A DNA stretch of 64,000 bases, from the NCBI GenBank assembly GCA_902543185.1, contig CACBXB010000009.1:23570-87569 (forward strand). The letters are read 5' to 3'. The position numbers and the translations under genes are program-made. Source of the stretch: Paracoccaceae bacterium. GTDB lineage: Bacteria > Pseudomonadota > Alphaproteobacteria > Rhodobacterales > Rhodobacteraceae. The notes beneath the pieces are model-generated. The model searched no databases, was not told the origin of the DNA, and worked only from the letters and a program-made list of their open reading frames with translations. Of the stretch, positions 36,004-44,418 are shown one piece after another (the first letter of the stretch is position 1; every line of letters begins with the position of its first letter).

Positions 36004-37362
36004 TTAATCCTTAGCTAGTGATCTTAAAATAGTGTCTAACTCACGACCGTTTTTCATCTTGGAAGCTGGTGAGCTTTTTACAAGATCGTAATATTTTTCG
36101 ACGTCATATTGCGGTACTGGTAAATTTAAATATTCTGCGGTCAAACGCCCTATCTGCAGTAATAATCGGTATAAGGAAAGGTTTTCGTCAACCTTGGCCG
36201 ACATTAGCTGCATGCGGGCATCCAGAAGGTCTTTTTCAGCATTCAAAACGTCCAATGTCGTACGTGCCCCAAGGATTGCTTCTTCTTTAACTCCTTTCAG
36301 AGCCACCTCAGTTGCTCTAATTTGTTCTTTGGCGGCCGATTTGGCTGCTTGAGCTACTTGTAGTGATGAGAAGGCATTTGTTACGTTTTGCTCAATTGAA
36401 ATTTTTGATGAATAAAGTCTCGCCAACACCTGCTCGTTTAAAGCAATTTTCTTTCGCGATGACGAATATAACTTACCTCCTGAAAAAATCGGGCCACTTG
36501 CTGTGATACTAAGGTTTCCACTCGTCTCACCTTCTTCGTCAAATGATACGGAACTCCCCAATGAAATAGTAAAACCTGTAGACAAGTCAGCTATTTTAGA
36601 ATTAATCTCAGACACTTTAACTAAGTGCTTTAATTCGTTGATCGATGGGTGTTCTGTCAATGCAATAGCAATTGCACTTTCTAAAGAGCTCGGCACTTCT
36701 GGAGCAAAGTTTGGATATTCCAAAGAATTTGGTTTTTCTCCGATTGCAGCTACGTAGCTTGCTACAGCTTTTTTATAAGAACCCTTGGCAACAGCTAACG
36801 CTGAATTTGAAGCCGCTAATCGAGCCTCTGCCAAGGCAACATCAGTTTTGGTAATCTCACCAACTTCAAACCTGTCGTTTGCTGCTCTTAATTCTTCCCC
36901 TATGACTGATAAATTATTCTTTCGAAGAGCAACATTCTCAGTTTCGCGAACAACCCCTAAATAAGCTGTAACAGCCTCAAAAAGGACGTTTTGTTCTACG
37001 TTAACCAACTTCGACCGAGTGGCAAGAACTGAAAATTTTGCTGCCTCTAAGCCTAAACTGTTTTTCCCCCCGTCATATAAAGTATAATTAGCTGAAAGTG
37101 AGGCGTCTGCTGAAGTATCAAAAGAACTGGATCCACTACCGCTGTGTGAAACCGAAGATGCCCATGAAACTACAGGAGCCAATTGAGACGCTGCAGTCGC
37201 CACATCTTCATCTGCCGCTCTTAACACCGCCCTATTTTGTTCTAACAGACCGCTAGTCTCATAAGCACTCACCATCGCACTTATAAGTCTATCCTTTGCG
37301 CTAGCGGAGAACGAAAAGTTGCTTGTTAAAACAAAAATCAAAATAAAAATTCTAAAGTACAT
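36004..37362 (-). CDS. tolC: TolC-family outer membrane efflux protein
   Basis: Outer-membrane/periplasmic channel for type I secretion or efflux. 452 residues from ATG 37362 (AGGA upstream); signal peptide about residues 1-22 (SFSASA-KD). Long coiled-coil periplasmic helices with two repeat halves (for example ALAEARLAASNSALAVAKGSYKKAV and VAQAAKSAAKEQIRATEVALKGV). The C-terminal region includes PVPQYDVEKYYDLVK as in alphaproteobacterial TolC. It lies downstream of pcm on the same strand (49 bp), an order conserved in alphaproteobacteria. Confidence 0.92.
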   Translation of the reverse strand: MYFRIFILIFVLTSNFSFSASAKDRLISAMVSAYETSGLLEQNRAVLRAADEDVATAASQLAPVVSWASSVSHSGSGSSSFDTSADASLSANYTLYDGGKNSLGLEAAKFSVLATRSKLVNVEQNVLFEAVTAYLGVVRETENVALRKNNLSVIGEELRAANDRFEVGEITKTDVALAEARLAASNSALAVAKGSYKKAVASYVAAIGEKPNSLEYPNFAPEVPSSLESAIAIALTEHPSINELKHLVKVSEINSKIADLSTGFTISLGSSVSFDEEGETSGNLSITASGPIFSGGKLYSSSRKKIALNEQVLARLYSSKISIEQNVTNAFSSLQVAQAAKSAAKEQIRATEVALKGVKEEAILGARTTLDVLNAEKDLLDARMQLMSAKVDENLSLYRLLLQIGRLTAEYLNLPVPQYDVEKYYDLVKSSPASKMKNGRELDTILRSLAKD

Positions 37363-37411
37363 CAATTTTCCTATAATCAGGAGTCTTATCCTAGTATCTT
37401 ATCAAACTTTA

Positions 37412-38065
37412 CTAAAGGACAAAGTCCTTTTGTTTAAAAAATCCTGGAAGAACGGGAGCAGCCGCGTTGAAAGAATATCGCCAGTTAATTTTATCGTTTG
37501 ATTTAAATCCAATTTTAGCCGCACCCAGACCTTCTTCTATAAAAATAGCACCTACTCGCCCACCATTTTTAAGTTGTTTTAATATCGAACCCGGAATTTC
37601 TTCAACCGCACCTTGTAAAATAATCACATCATAGGGCCCATGCTCGGGGGCACCGTCTTTGAGTTTGCTAACTTGAACAACTACATTATCTGCGCCTATT
37701 TCAGACAAAATTTCTTCAGCTTCACTTGCTAAACTGCTATCATCTTCCAGCGCAATGACAACTTCCGCAATTAAACTAATGACAGCTGATGAATAACCTA
37801 AACCAGTCCCAATATCCAAAACCAACTCATCACTATTTATGTCAAGAGCATCAAGTAGTTTAGCAAAAGTCCTTGGCTCTAGAATAATGCGGTTTTGCCC
37901 TATCAAGAAATTTTCACCGATATAAGCAGCCTCTTGCTTGCCATCAGGTACAAATTTCTCTCGAGGAACAGAAAGAAAAGCGTCGATGATTGGAAATTTA
38001 GTAACATCAGATGGTCGGATTTGAGTATCAACCATGATTTTGCGACGCGTTTTATAATCAGCCAC
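37412..38065 (-). CDS. pcm: Protein-L-isoaspartate O-methyltransferase-type protein
   Basis: SAM-dependent methyltransferase repairing isoaspartyl residues. 217 residues from GTG 38065, chosen because GAGGGT precedes it and it yields the family start ADYKTRRKIMVDTQIRPSDV; an upstream ATG adds 14 residues without homology. SAM motif LVLDIGTGLGYSSAV at about 77-91, and KLKDGAPEHGPYDVIILQGAVEEIP later. Roseobacter copies next to tolC may have a different substrate from the classical enzyme. Confidence 0.88.
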   Translation of the reverse strand: MADYKTRRKIMVDTQIRPSDVTKFPIIDAFLSVPREKFVPDGKQEAAYIGENFLIGQNRIILEPRTFAKLLDALDINSDELVLDIGTGLGYSSAVISLIAEVVIALEDDSSLASEAEEILSEIGADNVVVQVSKLKDGAPEHGPYDVIILQGAVEEIPGSILKQLKNGGRVGAIFIEEGLGAAKIGFKSNDKINWRYSFNAAAPVLPGFFKQKDFVL

Positions 38066-38192
38066 TTCGTTACCCTCTATTCTCCTAATTCTAGCCTTTT
38101 GACACAACCCGACATGATGAGCAACGCTGAACGATTAGCAATATGCGAGAAAAAACAGATAATACTAAAAATTTATGGCCCACTTCTTACCA

Positions 38193-39458
38193 TTAACCCA
38201 ATAAGATGGCCCTAAAGTCATTTACATTTGTTCCTGTTGGTCCAGGAGTAAAAAGTTCATCAACTGCATTAAATGCAGTCCAAGCGTCGTGCTGTATAAG
38301 ATGCATTCTTGGATTAAATCCTTTTTCACGCATCTTTAGCGCGGTATTCCCATCACAAAAAGCACCAGCATTATTTTCTGAACCATCTATACCATCAGTA
38401 TCAGCAGCTAAGGCGGTTATATTTGGTTCATTTTCGATAGATAATGCAAAGGACAGTAAGAACTCAGTATTTCTTCCACCGCGACCAGACTTATCTATTA
38501 TTTCTACATTAGTTTCTCCACCAGATAATATAATTGCCGGCCTTTGAAATATTGTTTTTTCATCTTTCCTAAACTTTGCCAACGCAGCATGCATTATTCC
38601 GATATCTGAAGCCCTTCCCTCAATCGCATCTGATAAAATATATGATTTAAAACCTAATTCTTCCGCTTTTTTTGCTGCTGCTATTAGAGAAATTTTAGAA
38701 GATGCAATAACTTTGACCTCATTTTTGAAAAACCTTGGGTCATCAAGTGAGGGTATATTCATATTGGCTTTTTCGAAATACTCTTTGATATTGATAGGCA
38801 GGCCAATTTTATAACCATTAATGAATGAAATCGCTTCCCGTATTGAAACCTGGTTTGGAATTGTCGGCCCAGATGCGACTTGAGAGGGGTCATCACCAGG
38901 AACATCAGAAACTACCAGCGTTACCACTGGCGCTGGATAAGCAGCAAGAGCTAGCTGACCGCCTTTAACTTGAGAAAAATGCTTTCTTATGGCGTTCATC
39001 ACGCCAATTGGAGCACCGGAGTTCAATAATACTTTATTTAACTCTTGCTCATCTGACAGCTTAAAATCAGGCGGTGGCGACGGTAGCAATGCGGATCCCC
39101 CACCGCATACGAGCGCTATAACAAGATCATCAGCCGTCAATCCCTCTAATGCCTCAAAAATACAATTAGTGGCTCTCAATCCATTTTCATCCGGGACCGG
39201 GTGAGCTGCTTCCAAGACTTTTATTTTTTCACAATTAGCTGAAAAACCATAGCGAGTGACGACAACACCGCTCAAATCACCTTCCCAAGATTGCTCTAAA
39301 GCTGAAGCCATTTGGGCTACTCCTTTCCCACAACCAATTACAATAGTTCGTCCTTTTGGAGGTGCTGGTAAATTTGGCGGTAAAGTTATTTTTGGATCTG
39401 CGGCATCTACTGCTGCTTTGAATAATTGCCTTAAAATATCTCTATCACTTATTTCCAT
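38193..39458 (-). CDS. Glycerate 2-kinase (MOFRL family, TtuD-like)
   Basis: Phosphorylates glycerate to 2-phosphoglycerate in serine-cycle or hydroxypyruvate/tartrate metabolism. 421 residues from ATG 39458, which starts a family-like MEISDRDILRQLFKAAVDAA; 63 upstream codons are AT-rich and lack homology. Blocks: VIGCGKGVAQMASALEQ, ALVCGGGSALLPSPPPD, VVSDVPGDDPSQVASGPT in the N-terminal domain, and the C-terminal MOFRL motif region GGETNVEI and ADTDGIDGSENNAGAF. Some relatives are called hydroxypyruvate reductase, but this family is kinase. Confidence 0.9.
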   Translation of the reverse strand: MEISDRDILRQLFKAAVDAADPKITLPPNLPAPPKGRTIVIGCGKGVAQMASALEQSWEGDLSGVVVTRYGFSANCEKIKVLEAAHPVPDENGLRATNCIFEALEGLTADDLVIALVCGGGSALLPSPPPDFKLSDEQELNKVLLNSGAPIGVMNAIRKHFSQVKGGQLALAAYPAPVVTLVVSDVPGDDPSQVASGPTIPNQVSIREAISFINGYKIGLPINIKEYFEKANMNIPSLDDPRFFKNEVKVIASSKISLIAAAKKAEELGFKSYILSDAIEGRASDIGIMHAALAKFRKDEKTIFQRPAIILSGGETNVEIIDKSGRGGRNTEFLLSFALSIENEPNITALAADTDGIDGSENNAGAFCDGNTALKMREKGFNPRMHLIQHDAWTAFNAVDELFTPGPTGTNVNDFRAILLG

Positions 39459-39580
39459 ATTTTCACACTGCTGTATTAAATTTCGAGCAAAATAATTACA
39501 CAACATTAATGCCTTATTGAATTTTATTCTACAAAAATTCAAAATGCTAAGTACCAGGTGATAGTATTTAAATGCTTTAG

Positions 39581-39664
39581 TTAACCGGCTAACGCCGCTG
39601 ATACAAATATAATTGAAAGAGCGCTTAGAGCTATGGCAATACGCCACCTCGGAGATTTTTTCAT
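39581..39664 (-). CDS. Putative 27-residue membrane peptide
   Basis: Reading frame of 27 codons from ATG 39664 with AGGAAG five bases upstream. Basic N-terminus (KKSPRWR) then one hydrophobic segment ending SAALAG, like a signal peptide or single-span micropeptide. It is in the gap after the glycerate kinase. No function recognised; a chance frame is possible. Confidence 0.4.
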   Translation of the reverse strand: MKKSPRWRIAIALSALSIIFVSAALAG

Positions 39665-39798
39665 GCCTACTTCCTGCCTTTTATTCTGGTCTACGCCAGA
39701 TTATTTTGTATAGACAATAACATATAATTCTAACTTTGCAAATTTTTGAACTTAGTGACTTTGTAAAAGCCGAATTCTGTCCCATGTAACACTTAAAT

Positions 39799-39829
39799 AA
39801 ATAAGGGCGGTTCACCCACCGCCCTTATT
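39799..39829. terminator. Strong bidirectional intrinsic terminator
   Basis: AATAAGGGCGGT and ACCGCCCTTATT are perfect arms around a short loop (TCACCC). T-rich tails follow on both strands: TTTTCATTTTC on plus, TTTATTTAAG on minus. It starts two bases after the stop of the 33-codon minus-strand frame. A terminator this good implies a nearby transcript, coding or not. Confidence 0.85.
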
Positions 39830-39830
39830 T

Positions 39831-39932
39831 TCATTTTCTATAATCTTTTTTTATGTACCAGCTATAAAAGTTACCGTAAGCCAGTCGCTGGTACTGGACT
39901 TCCTTTCGGAGCCAGCTAAAAACCTTAAACAT
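39831..39932 (-). CDS. Putative 33-residue basic micropeptide
   Basis: Frame of 33 codons from ATG 39932, rich in Trp, Tyr, Lys and Arg (FSWLRKEVQYQRLAYG, then FYSWYIKKDYRK). A weak AGAAG sits upstream. The stop codon is followed at once by a strong terminator, which favours a real short transcript. It could also be a small RNA with a chance frame. No family recognised. Confidence 0.3.
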   Translation of the reverse strand: MFKVFSWLRKEVQYQRLAYGNFYSWYIKKDYRK

Positions 39933-40279
39933 AATGACTTCTTTTTACTGTTAGTGAAAGCACTGTAGCAGAAATAGTTTGAAAATGAAAACCCTCATTT
40001 GCTTTATATGTAATAATTATAGGTTAAGGGAACCCTCACAAATTCGTGCCATTTCATCAAATCACACTTGTATCTTTTTCTGATTTGAAAAGTTTGATTG
40101 ATGAAAAAAATCAAAAGCAGTAAAGTTAGGTTCATAGATTACAAGAAAAATAAAATGGCTAGATCACTCAATGCCTGCCTTTGGTGGCAGAACCTAACAA
40201 GCGATAGACAACCTAAACACGGCCTTTTGGGGAAGTCTAATATTTTTTTAATCAAGTTTCGTGAAAGGGTTTAAAAAAA

Positions 40280-40393
40280 ATGTCTGAAGAAAAAGGAAAT
40301 TTAAAAGGCTTAGCGATCAGCTTTATATTGATTTCACTAATTATGGGCGCAGGAGTTGGTATTGTTTATTTTGTAGGTCAAAGTATTTATTAA
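40280..40393 (+). CDS. Putative 37-residue single-span membrane protein
   Basis: Charged N-terminus MSEEKGNLKG followed by one hydrophobic helix (about residues 11-33) ending VGQSIY. AAAGGG lies about 8 bases before the ATG. It sits 28 bp upstream of the acyl-CoA dehydrogenase start and may share its transcript. Function unknown. Sequence quality (charge then helix) is better than expected of a random frame. Confidence 0.45.
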   Translation: MSEEKGNLKGLAISFILISLIMGAGVGIVYFVGQSIY

Positions 40394-40421
40394 ATCGGCA
40401 AGCAATTATATTGGCATTTTA

Positions 40422-41582
40422 TTGGAAAATTTTAAAGATAAATATTTAGAGATTAGACAGGGTGTAAGAACCCTATGTGATCAATTTCCCTCAGAATATC
40501 ATCGAAAAATCGATGCACAAAAAAGTTATCCAGAGGAATTTGTGGAAGCTCTTACGAAAGAAGGTTGGATGTCCGCATTAATTCCTGAAGAATACGGGGG
40601 ATCCGGCCTCAGTCTTACTGAAGCAACGGTTATAATGGAAGAAATTAATCGAGCCGGAGGTAACTCAGGAGCCTGCCACGGTCAAATGTATAATATGAAC
40701 ACTCTTGTTCGCTTTGGTTCTAAAGAACAACGCAAAAAGTACCTTCCAAAAATTGCTAGTGGTGAATTGCGACTTCAGTCTATGGGAGTAACCGAGCCCA
40801 CAACGGGAACAGATACAACAAAGATCAAAACGAAGGCCGTAAAAAAGGACGATCGTTACGTTATTAATGGCCAGAAAGTATGGATCAGCCGAGTTCAACA
40901 CTCGGACCTGATGATACTGCTAGCACGAACCACGCCTTTAGAGGAAGTCTCAAAAAAGTCAGAAGGCTTATCAATTTTTTTAGTGGATATAAAATCTGCA
41001 ATGAAGTCGGGTATGGTCGTTCGTCCAATCCAGAATATGGTAAATCACGAAACAAACGAGTTATTTTTTGAAAATTTGGAAATACCGTCAGAAAACTTGA
41101 TAGGAGAAGAAGGTAAAGGCTTTAAATATATTTTAACCGGATTGAATGCTGAACGGATTTTAATAGCAGCCGAATGTATCGGGGATGGCTATTGGTTTAC
41201 CGACAAAGTTACGTCCTATGTCAACCAGCGGGAGGTGTTTGGACGTCCAATTGGTCAAAATCAGGGAGTTCAATTCCCGATAGCGGAAGCTTATATCGAA
41301 ATTGAAGCTGCAGATTTAATGCGTTATCGATCATCTCAACTTTACGATGCAGATTTATCCTGTGCCGCAGAAGCAAATATGGCAAAGTACCTCGCGGCAA
41401 AAGCTAGTTGGGAGGCAGCCAATGCTTGTATTCAGTTTCATGGGGGTTTTGGATTTGCTCACGAATACGATATCGAAAGGAAGTTTAGGGAAACGCGGCT
41501 TTATCAAGTAGCTCCGATATCTACTAATTTGATATTATCTTATATTGCAGAACACGTTCTCGGCATGCCACGTTCTTTCTAG
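40422..41582 (+). CDS. Acyl-CoA dehydrogenase
   Basis: FAD enzyme oxidising an acyl-CoA at C2-C3. 386 residues from TTG 40422; no ATG lies close by. All three domains are clear: IPEEYGGSGLSL, MGVTEPTTGTDTTKIKTKA, GQKVWISRVQHSDLM, and C-terminal CIQFHGGFGFAHEYDIERKF. The catalytic Glu expected in the C-terminal YEGT-type loop is absent (LYQVAPIST). Instead Glu244 in LNAERILIAA occupies the position used by isovaleryl- and long-chain enzymes. A branched or long acyl-CoA is therefore likelier. No CoA ligase or electron-transfer flavoprotein is adjacent. Confidence 0.88.
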   Translation: MENFKDKYLEIRQGVRTLCDQFPSEYHRKIDAQKSYPEEFVEALTKEGWMSALIPEEYGGSGLSLTEATVIMEEINRAGGNSGACHGQMYNMNTLVRFGSKEQRKKYLPKIASGELRLQSMGVTEPTTGTDTTKIKTKAVKKDDRYVINGQKVWISRVQHSDLMILLARTTPLEEVSKKSEGLSIFLVDIKSAMKSGMVVRPIQNMVNHETNELFFENLEIPSENLIGEEGKGFKYILTGLNAERILIAAECIGDGYWFTDKVTSYVNQREVFGRPIGQNQGVQFPIAEAYIEIEAADLMRYRSSQLYDADLSCAAEANMAKYLAAKASWEAANACIQFHGGFGFAHEYDIERKFRETRLYQVAPISTNLILSYIAEHVLGMPRSF

Positions 41583-41757
41583 GTTAACCATAAAATCTCT
41601 TATTAAACTGGAGGCGTTAGAAACACTTTCTTCCTATTTTTGTCAAGAAATATCCAAAAACAGCTTTTTTTTAGTTACTTAATTCAGCTCAATTTAAAAC
41701 CCAAATTGATCCAAATTACTCAATTAACTGTATGGTTGATAGATCTTGGAGAAACTG

Positions 41758-41928
41758 ATGCTTAGAAAAGAACTCAAGCCTTACCTGGTAGGATATGTTA
41801 ATGGGCATTATGAAGAGGTAGATGATCAATTGGTTTTTGCCTACAACGAAGCCCACGCGATAGAGACAATTTTACAGACTTTTGATGATGCAAAGTTTGT
41901 TTATGAGTCAAAACAGTTAGTGAACTAA
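41758..41928 (+). CDS. Hypothetical protein (56 residues)
   Basis: Small soluble acidic protein from ATG 41758, preceded by GGAG six bases upstream. The sequence has regular secondary-structure character (LVGYVNGHYEEVDDQLVFAY then AIETILQTFDDAKFVYES). I do not recognise a family. It stands alone between the acyl-CoA dehydrogenase and a 258-bp gap; codon use looks like its neighbours. Confidence 0.55.
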   Translation: MLRKELKPYLVGYVNGHYEEVDDQLVFAYNEAHAIETILQTFDDAKFVYESKQLVN

Positions 41929-42088
41929 ATCTTAATGAAGTTTGACAGTTAGAACTAGAGAGACTCAATATTTTTTTACTGGTTAGAAATTAAGGTTCAG
42001 CGCACAAAATTTAACCACCAAAAAAAATTCAATCGTGATTTTACTCAGAATCATTGTGGTGAATTGCTTATTGAGAAATTCTATAGTC

Positions 42089-42151
42089 GTAGCGAGATCG
42101 GGTTTTCTCCAGTCTTATAAGATGTTCCACCAACATTGCCGAGCTCGCTAC
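42089..42151. repeat. Long imperfect inverted repeat in a gap
   Basis: GTAGCGAGATCGG (42089-42101) and CCGAGCTCGCTAC (42139-42151) pair in 12 of 13 positions across a 37-base spacer. It lies in the gap between the 56-residue gene and the VOC gene, 36 bp from the VOC stop. No T-run follows on either strand. It may be part of a structured RNA or a 3' element of the VOC transcript. Confidence 0.5.
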
Positions 42152-42186
42152 TTAAAATCCAAGTTAACTAACCTGTTTGCATTAAT

Positions 42187-42600
42187 TTAATTTTTTACTA
42201 TTTGGTGAACCTCGATAACATTTCCCTCAGGATCATAAAAGAAAATTTGATGCCACCCTTTTACGGCATCATTGCCCCAGTCCGAATAGGGAACATCCAA
42301 ATCATCAAGATGTACTTTAAAGGCTTCAATATCATCAGTCCTATAGGCTATATGCCCACGCTCCAAAGGGTTAACTGCCTGACCTGACCGAAATGAATTC
42401 AGGATATCTTTTTTTGTAAGGTGCATCTGTACATCACCATCAGTAACAAATGAAACATCGCCAACTAATCCACGGTTTTGATTGATTGGTGGTAATTTAC
42501 TAGGTTTATCGTCACCCAGACACAAAACTTCTCGATAGAATCTGTCCATATCTTTCACATTGGAGGTACACAAATTTATATGGTGCAGTTTGAGTTTCAT
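42187..42600 (-). CDS. VOC family protein (glyoxalase/dioxygenase fold)
   Basis: 137 residues from ATG 42600 (a TTG start at 42615 is possible). One VOC domain: LHHINLCTSNVKDMDRFYRE, HIAYRTDDIEAFKVHLDD and a final HQIFFYDPEGNVIEVHQ, with His and Glu at normal metal-ligand places. The reaction is not deducible; related proteins include fosfomycin-resistance and glyoxalase types. It is isolated on the minus strand. Confidence 0.82.
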   Translation of the reverse strand: MKLKLHHINLCTSNVKDMDRFYREVLCLGDDKPSKLPPINQNRGLVGDVSFVTDGDVQMHLTKKDILNSFRSGQAVNPLERGHIAYRTDDIEAFKVHLDDLDVPYSDWGNDAVKGWHQIFFYDPEGNVIEVHQIVKN

Positions 42601-42813
42601 ATCCAATACTCTCAATTTTAAAATATCACTCCAAATTATAGCAAGTTCAGAAAAATAAAACTAATTTCAGATAGGAAGATAAAATTTATTTTGTATTTTG
42701 CAGGCATATTCCACTTACTTTCCATAGCCGATGTTAGTTTCCCAAAAATAAAGTTTTGGAAACTATACTTTTTTATGCAAAGCTCTGGGCTTAGTAATTA
42801 AGGAGTCAGAAAT

Positions 42814-43170
42814 ATGTCATCAGTTGAAAAAAAGACCTTTGCCACAGAAGCGGCTGAAGTAATGGAACCCAACAATGCTAAAGTAGAAATTGTAAACGTG
42901 GGTGGCAATAGGGTTATGAAAATTGCAGCGCAACCAGGGTGGGTGTGGTCCAAAGACATAAAACCATTAGTGGGTACTGAAAGTTGCCAGGCCAAACATC
43001 TGGGAGTTATAGTAGCGGGAACAATAACCTGCCGTCACGATGATGGCTCAGAAATCACCTACACTGCTGGAGATGCATACTCAACCGAGCCTGGGCATGA
43101 CGCATGGGTTGTTGGCAACACAAAAGCTATTGCCTATGAATTTAACGGCATTTGGGGCGACGGTGGATAA
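42814..43170 (+). CDS. Cupin domain protein
   Basis: A 118-residue single-cupin protein; the barrel is built around PGWVWSKDIKPL, KHLGVIVAGTITCRHDDGSE and GDAYSTEPGHDAWVVGN. Metal-binding positions are partly present (His in KHLG, His in GHDAW). It comes 97 bp before the M20 gene on the same strand. Small cupins of this type often bind small metabolites; function unknown. An AAGGAGTC ribosome site precedes it. Confidence 0.8.
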   Translation: MSSVEKKTFATEAAEVMEPNNAKVEIVNVGGNRVMKIAAQPGWVWSKDIKPLVGTESCQAKHLGVIVAGTITCRHDDGSEITYTAGDAYSTEPGHDAWVVGNTKAIAYEFNGIWGDGG

Positions 43171-43266
43171 TTGACTGGAAAATCTGCAAGGTTTTACAAC
43201 TTTCCTTGCAGATAGTTCATAGGATTAATGTAGCAAAACTTCTTAGATCTTGTTCAGATAGCTTCA

Positions 43267-44418
43267 ATGAATTTGAAACCAGAAAACTTAGCAGAAATTC
43301 GGCGTGACTTTCACAGATTTCCAGAACTTGGTTTTAAAGAAAAAAGAACTAAAGAAAAAATAGCTGGTTATTTAGACGAACTAGGCTTAGATGTTCATTA
43401 TGGCGTAGGAATAGTCGGCGTCCTTCGCGCTGGTAAGGGCAGTAAAGTCATTGGTCTTAGGGCCGACATGGACGCTCTGCCAATTCATGAAACAAACAGT
43501 CACGATTACATATCGGAAAATGCAGGCGTTATGCATGCTTGTGGACATGACGGGCATATGGCGATGCTTTTGGGGGCTGCTTATAAACTTTCTACAAATG
43601 CAAATTTCGATGGAACAATAGTTTTTATTTTTCAACCCAATGAAGAGCTTGGACTGGGCGCTAAAGCCATGATGGAAGAGGGCTTATTAGAAAATTTTCC
43701 CATTCAAGAAATTTATGGCATTCATAACCTTCCAGGAGTTCCAACCGGAGAACTATTAACACGATCTGGAATAATTTGTTCTTCTGAAAGCATCTTCGAA
43801 ATAAAAATTAAAGGTATGGGTGGACACTCCTCAATGCCGCAATTGGGGCGAGACGCTATTACTATTGGAGCCGAGGTCGTCCAAGCCCTCCAGACTATTA
43901 TATCTCGCAGAATTGCTTCTGGATCAGGCGCAGTTGTTTCGGTGACTGAATTTATTTCTAATGGCCAGAGAAATGTGCTGCCTGGAGAAACTATTCTAAA
44001 GGGTGATGTAAGAACAAGGCAACCTGATGATCGAAAAAAAATAGAGATATACTTAAGCCAAATTACTAGTGGTATAGCATCCGCACATAACATCGAAATT
44101 GAAGTTTTTTTTGAAACTGAATTTATAGAAACGATTAATCATATCAAACCTACCAAAGCAGTTTTAGAAACTGCAAAAAAAAGCGGCCTTAAAATTACTG
44201 ACTGTAAACCCATGAGTTTTTCAGAGGATTTTGCCCATTTCAGTAATGCAGTACCGGGATGTTTTCTCCTTTTAGGAAATGGGATAAATGGAGCAAATAA
44301 TCAACCGCTCCATTCCAGCGATTATGATTTTAATGATGCTCTTTTACCGGTTGGTGCAGATTTTTGGACCAGTCTTGCAAAAAATCGCCTTTCGAGGGAG
44401 GGATCAAATTCGGTATGA
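43267..44418 (+). CDS. M20-family amidohydrolase (hippurate hydrolase-like)
   Basis: Zinc/manganese-dependent hydrolase that cleaves amide bonds of N-acyl or N-carbamoyl amino acids. 383 residues. Metal-site segments: GLRADMDALP (63-72), HACGHDGHMAM (90-100) and QPNEELGLGAKAMMEEG (123-139, with the catalytic Glu pair). The lid domain is in the middle (MGGHSSMPQLGRDAI). Usual length. Its TGA overlaps the ATG of the M24-fold gene, so the two are made together, probably acting in sequence on one substrate. Confidence 0.9.
   Translation: MNLKPENLAEIRRDFHRFPELGFKEKRTKEKIAGYLDELGLDVHYGVGIVGVLRAGKGSKVIGLRADMDALPIHETNSHDYISENAGVMHACGHDGHMAMLLGAAYKLSTNANFDGTIVFIFQPNEELGLGAKAMMEEGLLENFPIQEIYGIHNLPGVPTGELLTRSGIICSSESIFEIKIKGMGGHSSMPQLGRDAITIGAEVVQALQTIISRRIASGSGAVVSVTEFISNGQRNVLPGETILKGDVRTRQPDDRKKIEIYLSQITSGIASAHNIEIEVFFETEFIETINHIKPTKAVLETAKKSGLKITDCKPMSFSEDFAHFSNAVPGCFLLLGNGINGANNQPLHSSDYDFNDALLPVGADFWTSLAKNRLSREGSNSV

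Larger units (their letters stand above)
39459..40279. other. Gene-poor 820-bp stretch with tiny reading frames and a terminator
   Basis: No conventional gene fits here. It contains two short reading frames on the minus strand (27 and 33 codons, listed separately), a strong bidirectional-looking terminator near 39799-39829, an inverted repeat GTACCAGC/GCTGGTAC at 39855-39894, and a 57-codon open frame at 40101-40274 without a ribosome site. The remainder is AT-rich. It could hold a small RNA gene ending at the terminator. I saw no tRNA cloverleaf. Confidence 0.5.

Noticed and set aside
39855..39894. GTACCAGC/GCTGGTAC inverted repeat
   Set aside because: Perfect 8-bp arms, but inside the possible 33-codon frame with a 24-base loop and no tail; could be chance. 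Kept only as a note in the gap entry.
40101..40274. 57-codon open frame before the 37-residue membrane frame
   Set aside because: No ribosome site, and the composition shows no clear protein features.
41929..42186. tRNA or known riboswitch in the gap with the 13-base repeat
   Set aside because: No cloverleaf or CCA-compatible acceptor stem, and no riboswitch core that I recognise.
43722..44093. 123-codon open frame opposite the M20 gene
   Set aside because: Shadow of the amidohydrolase gene; no recognisable domain.
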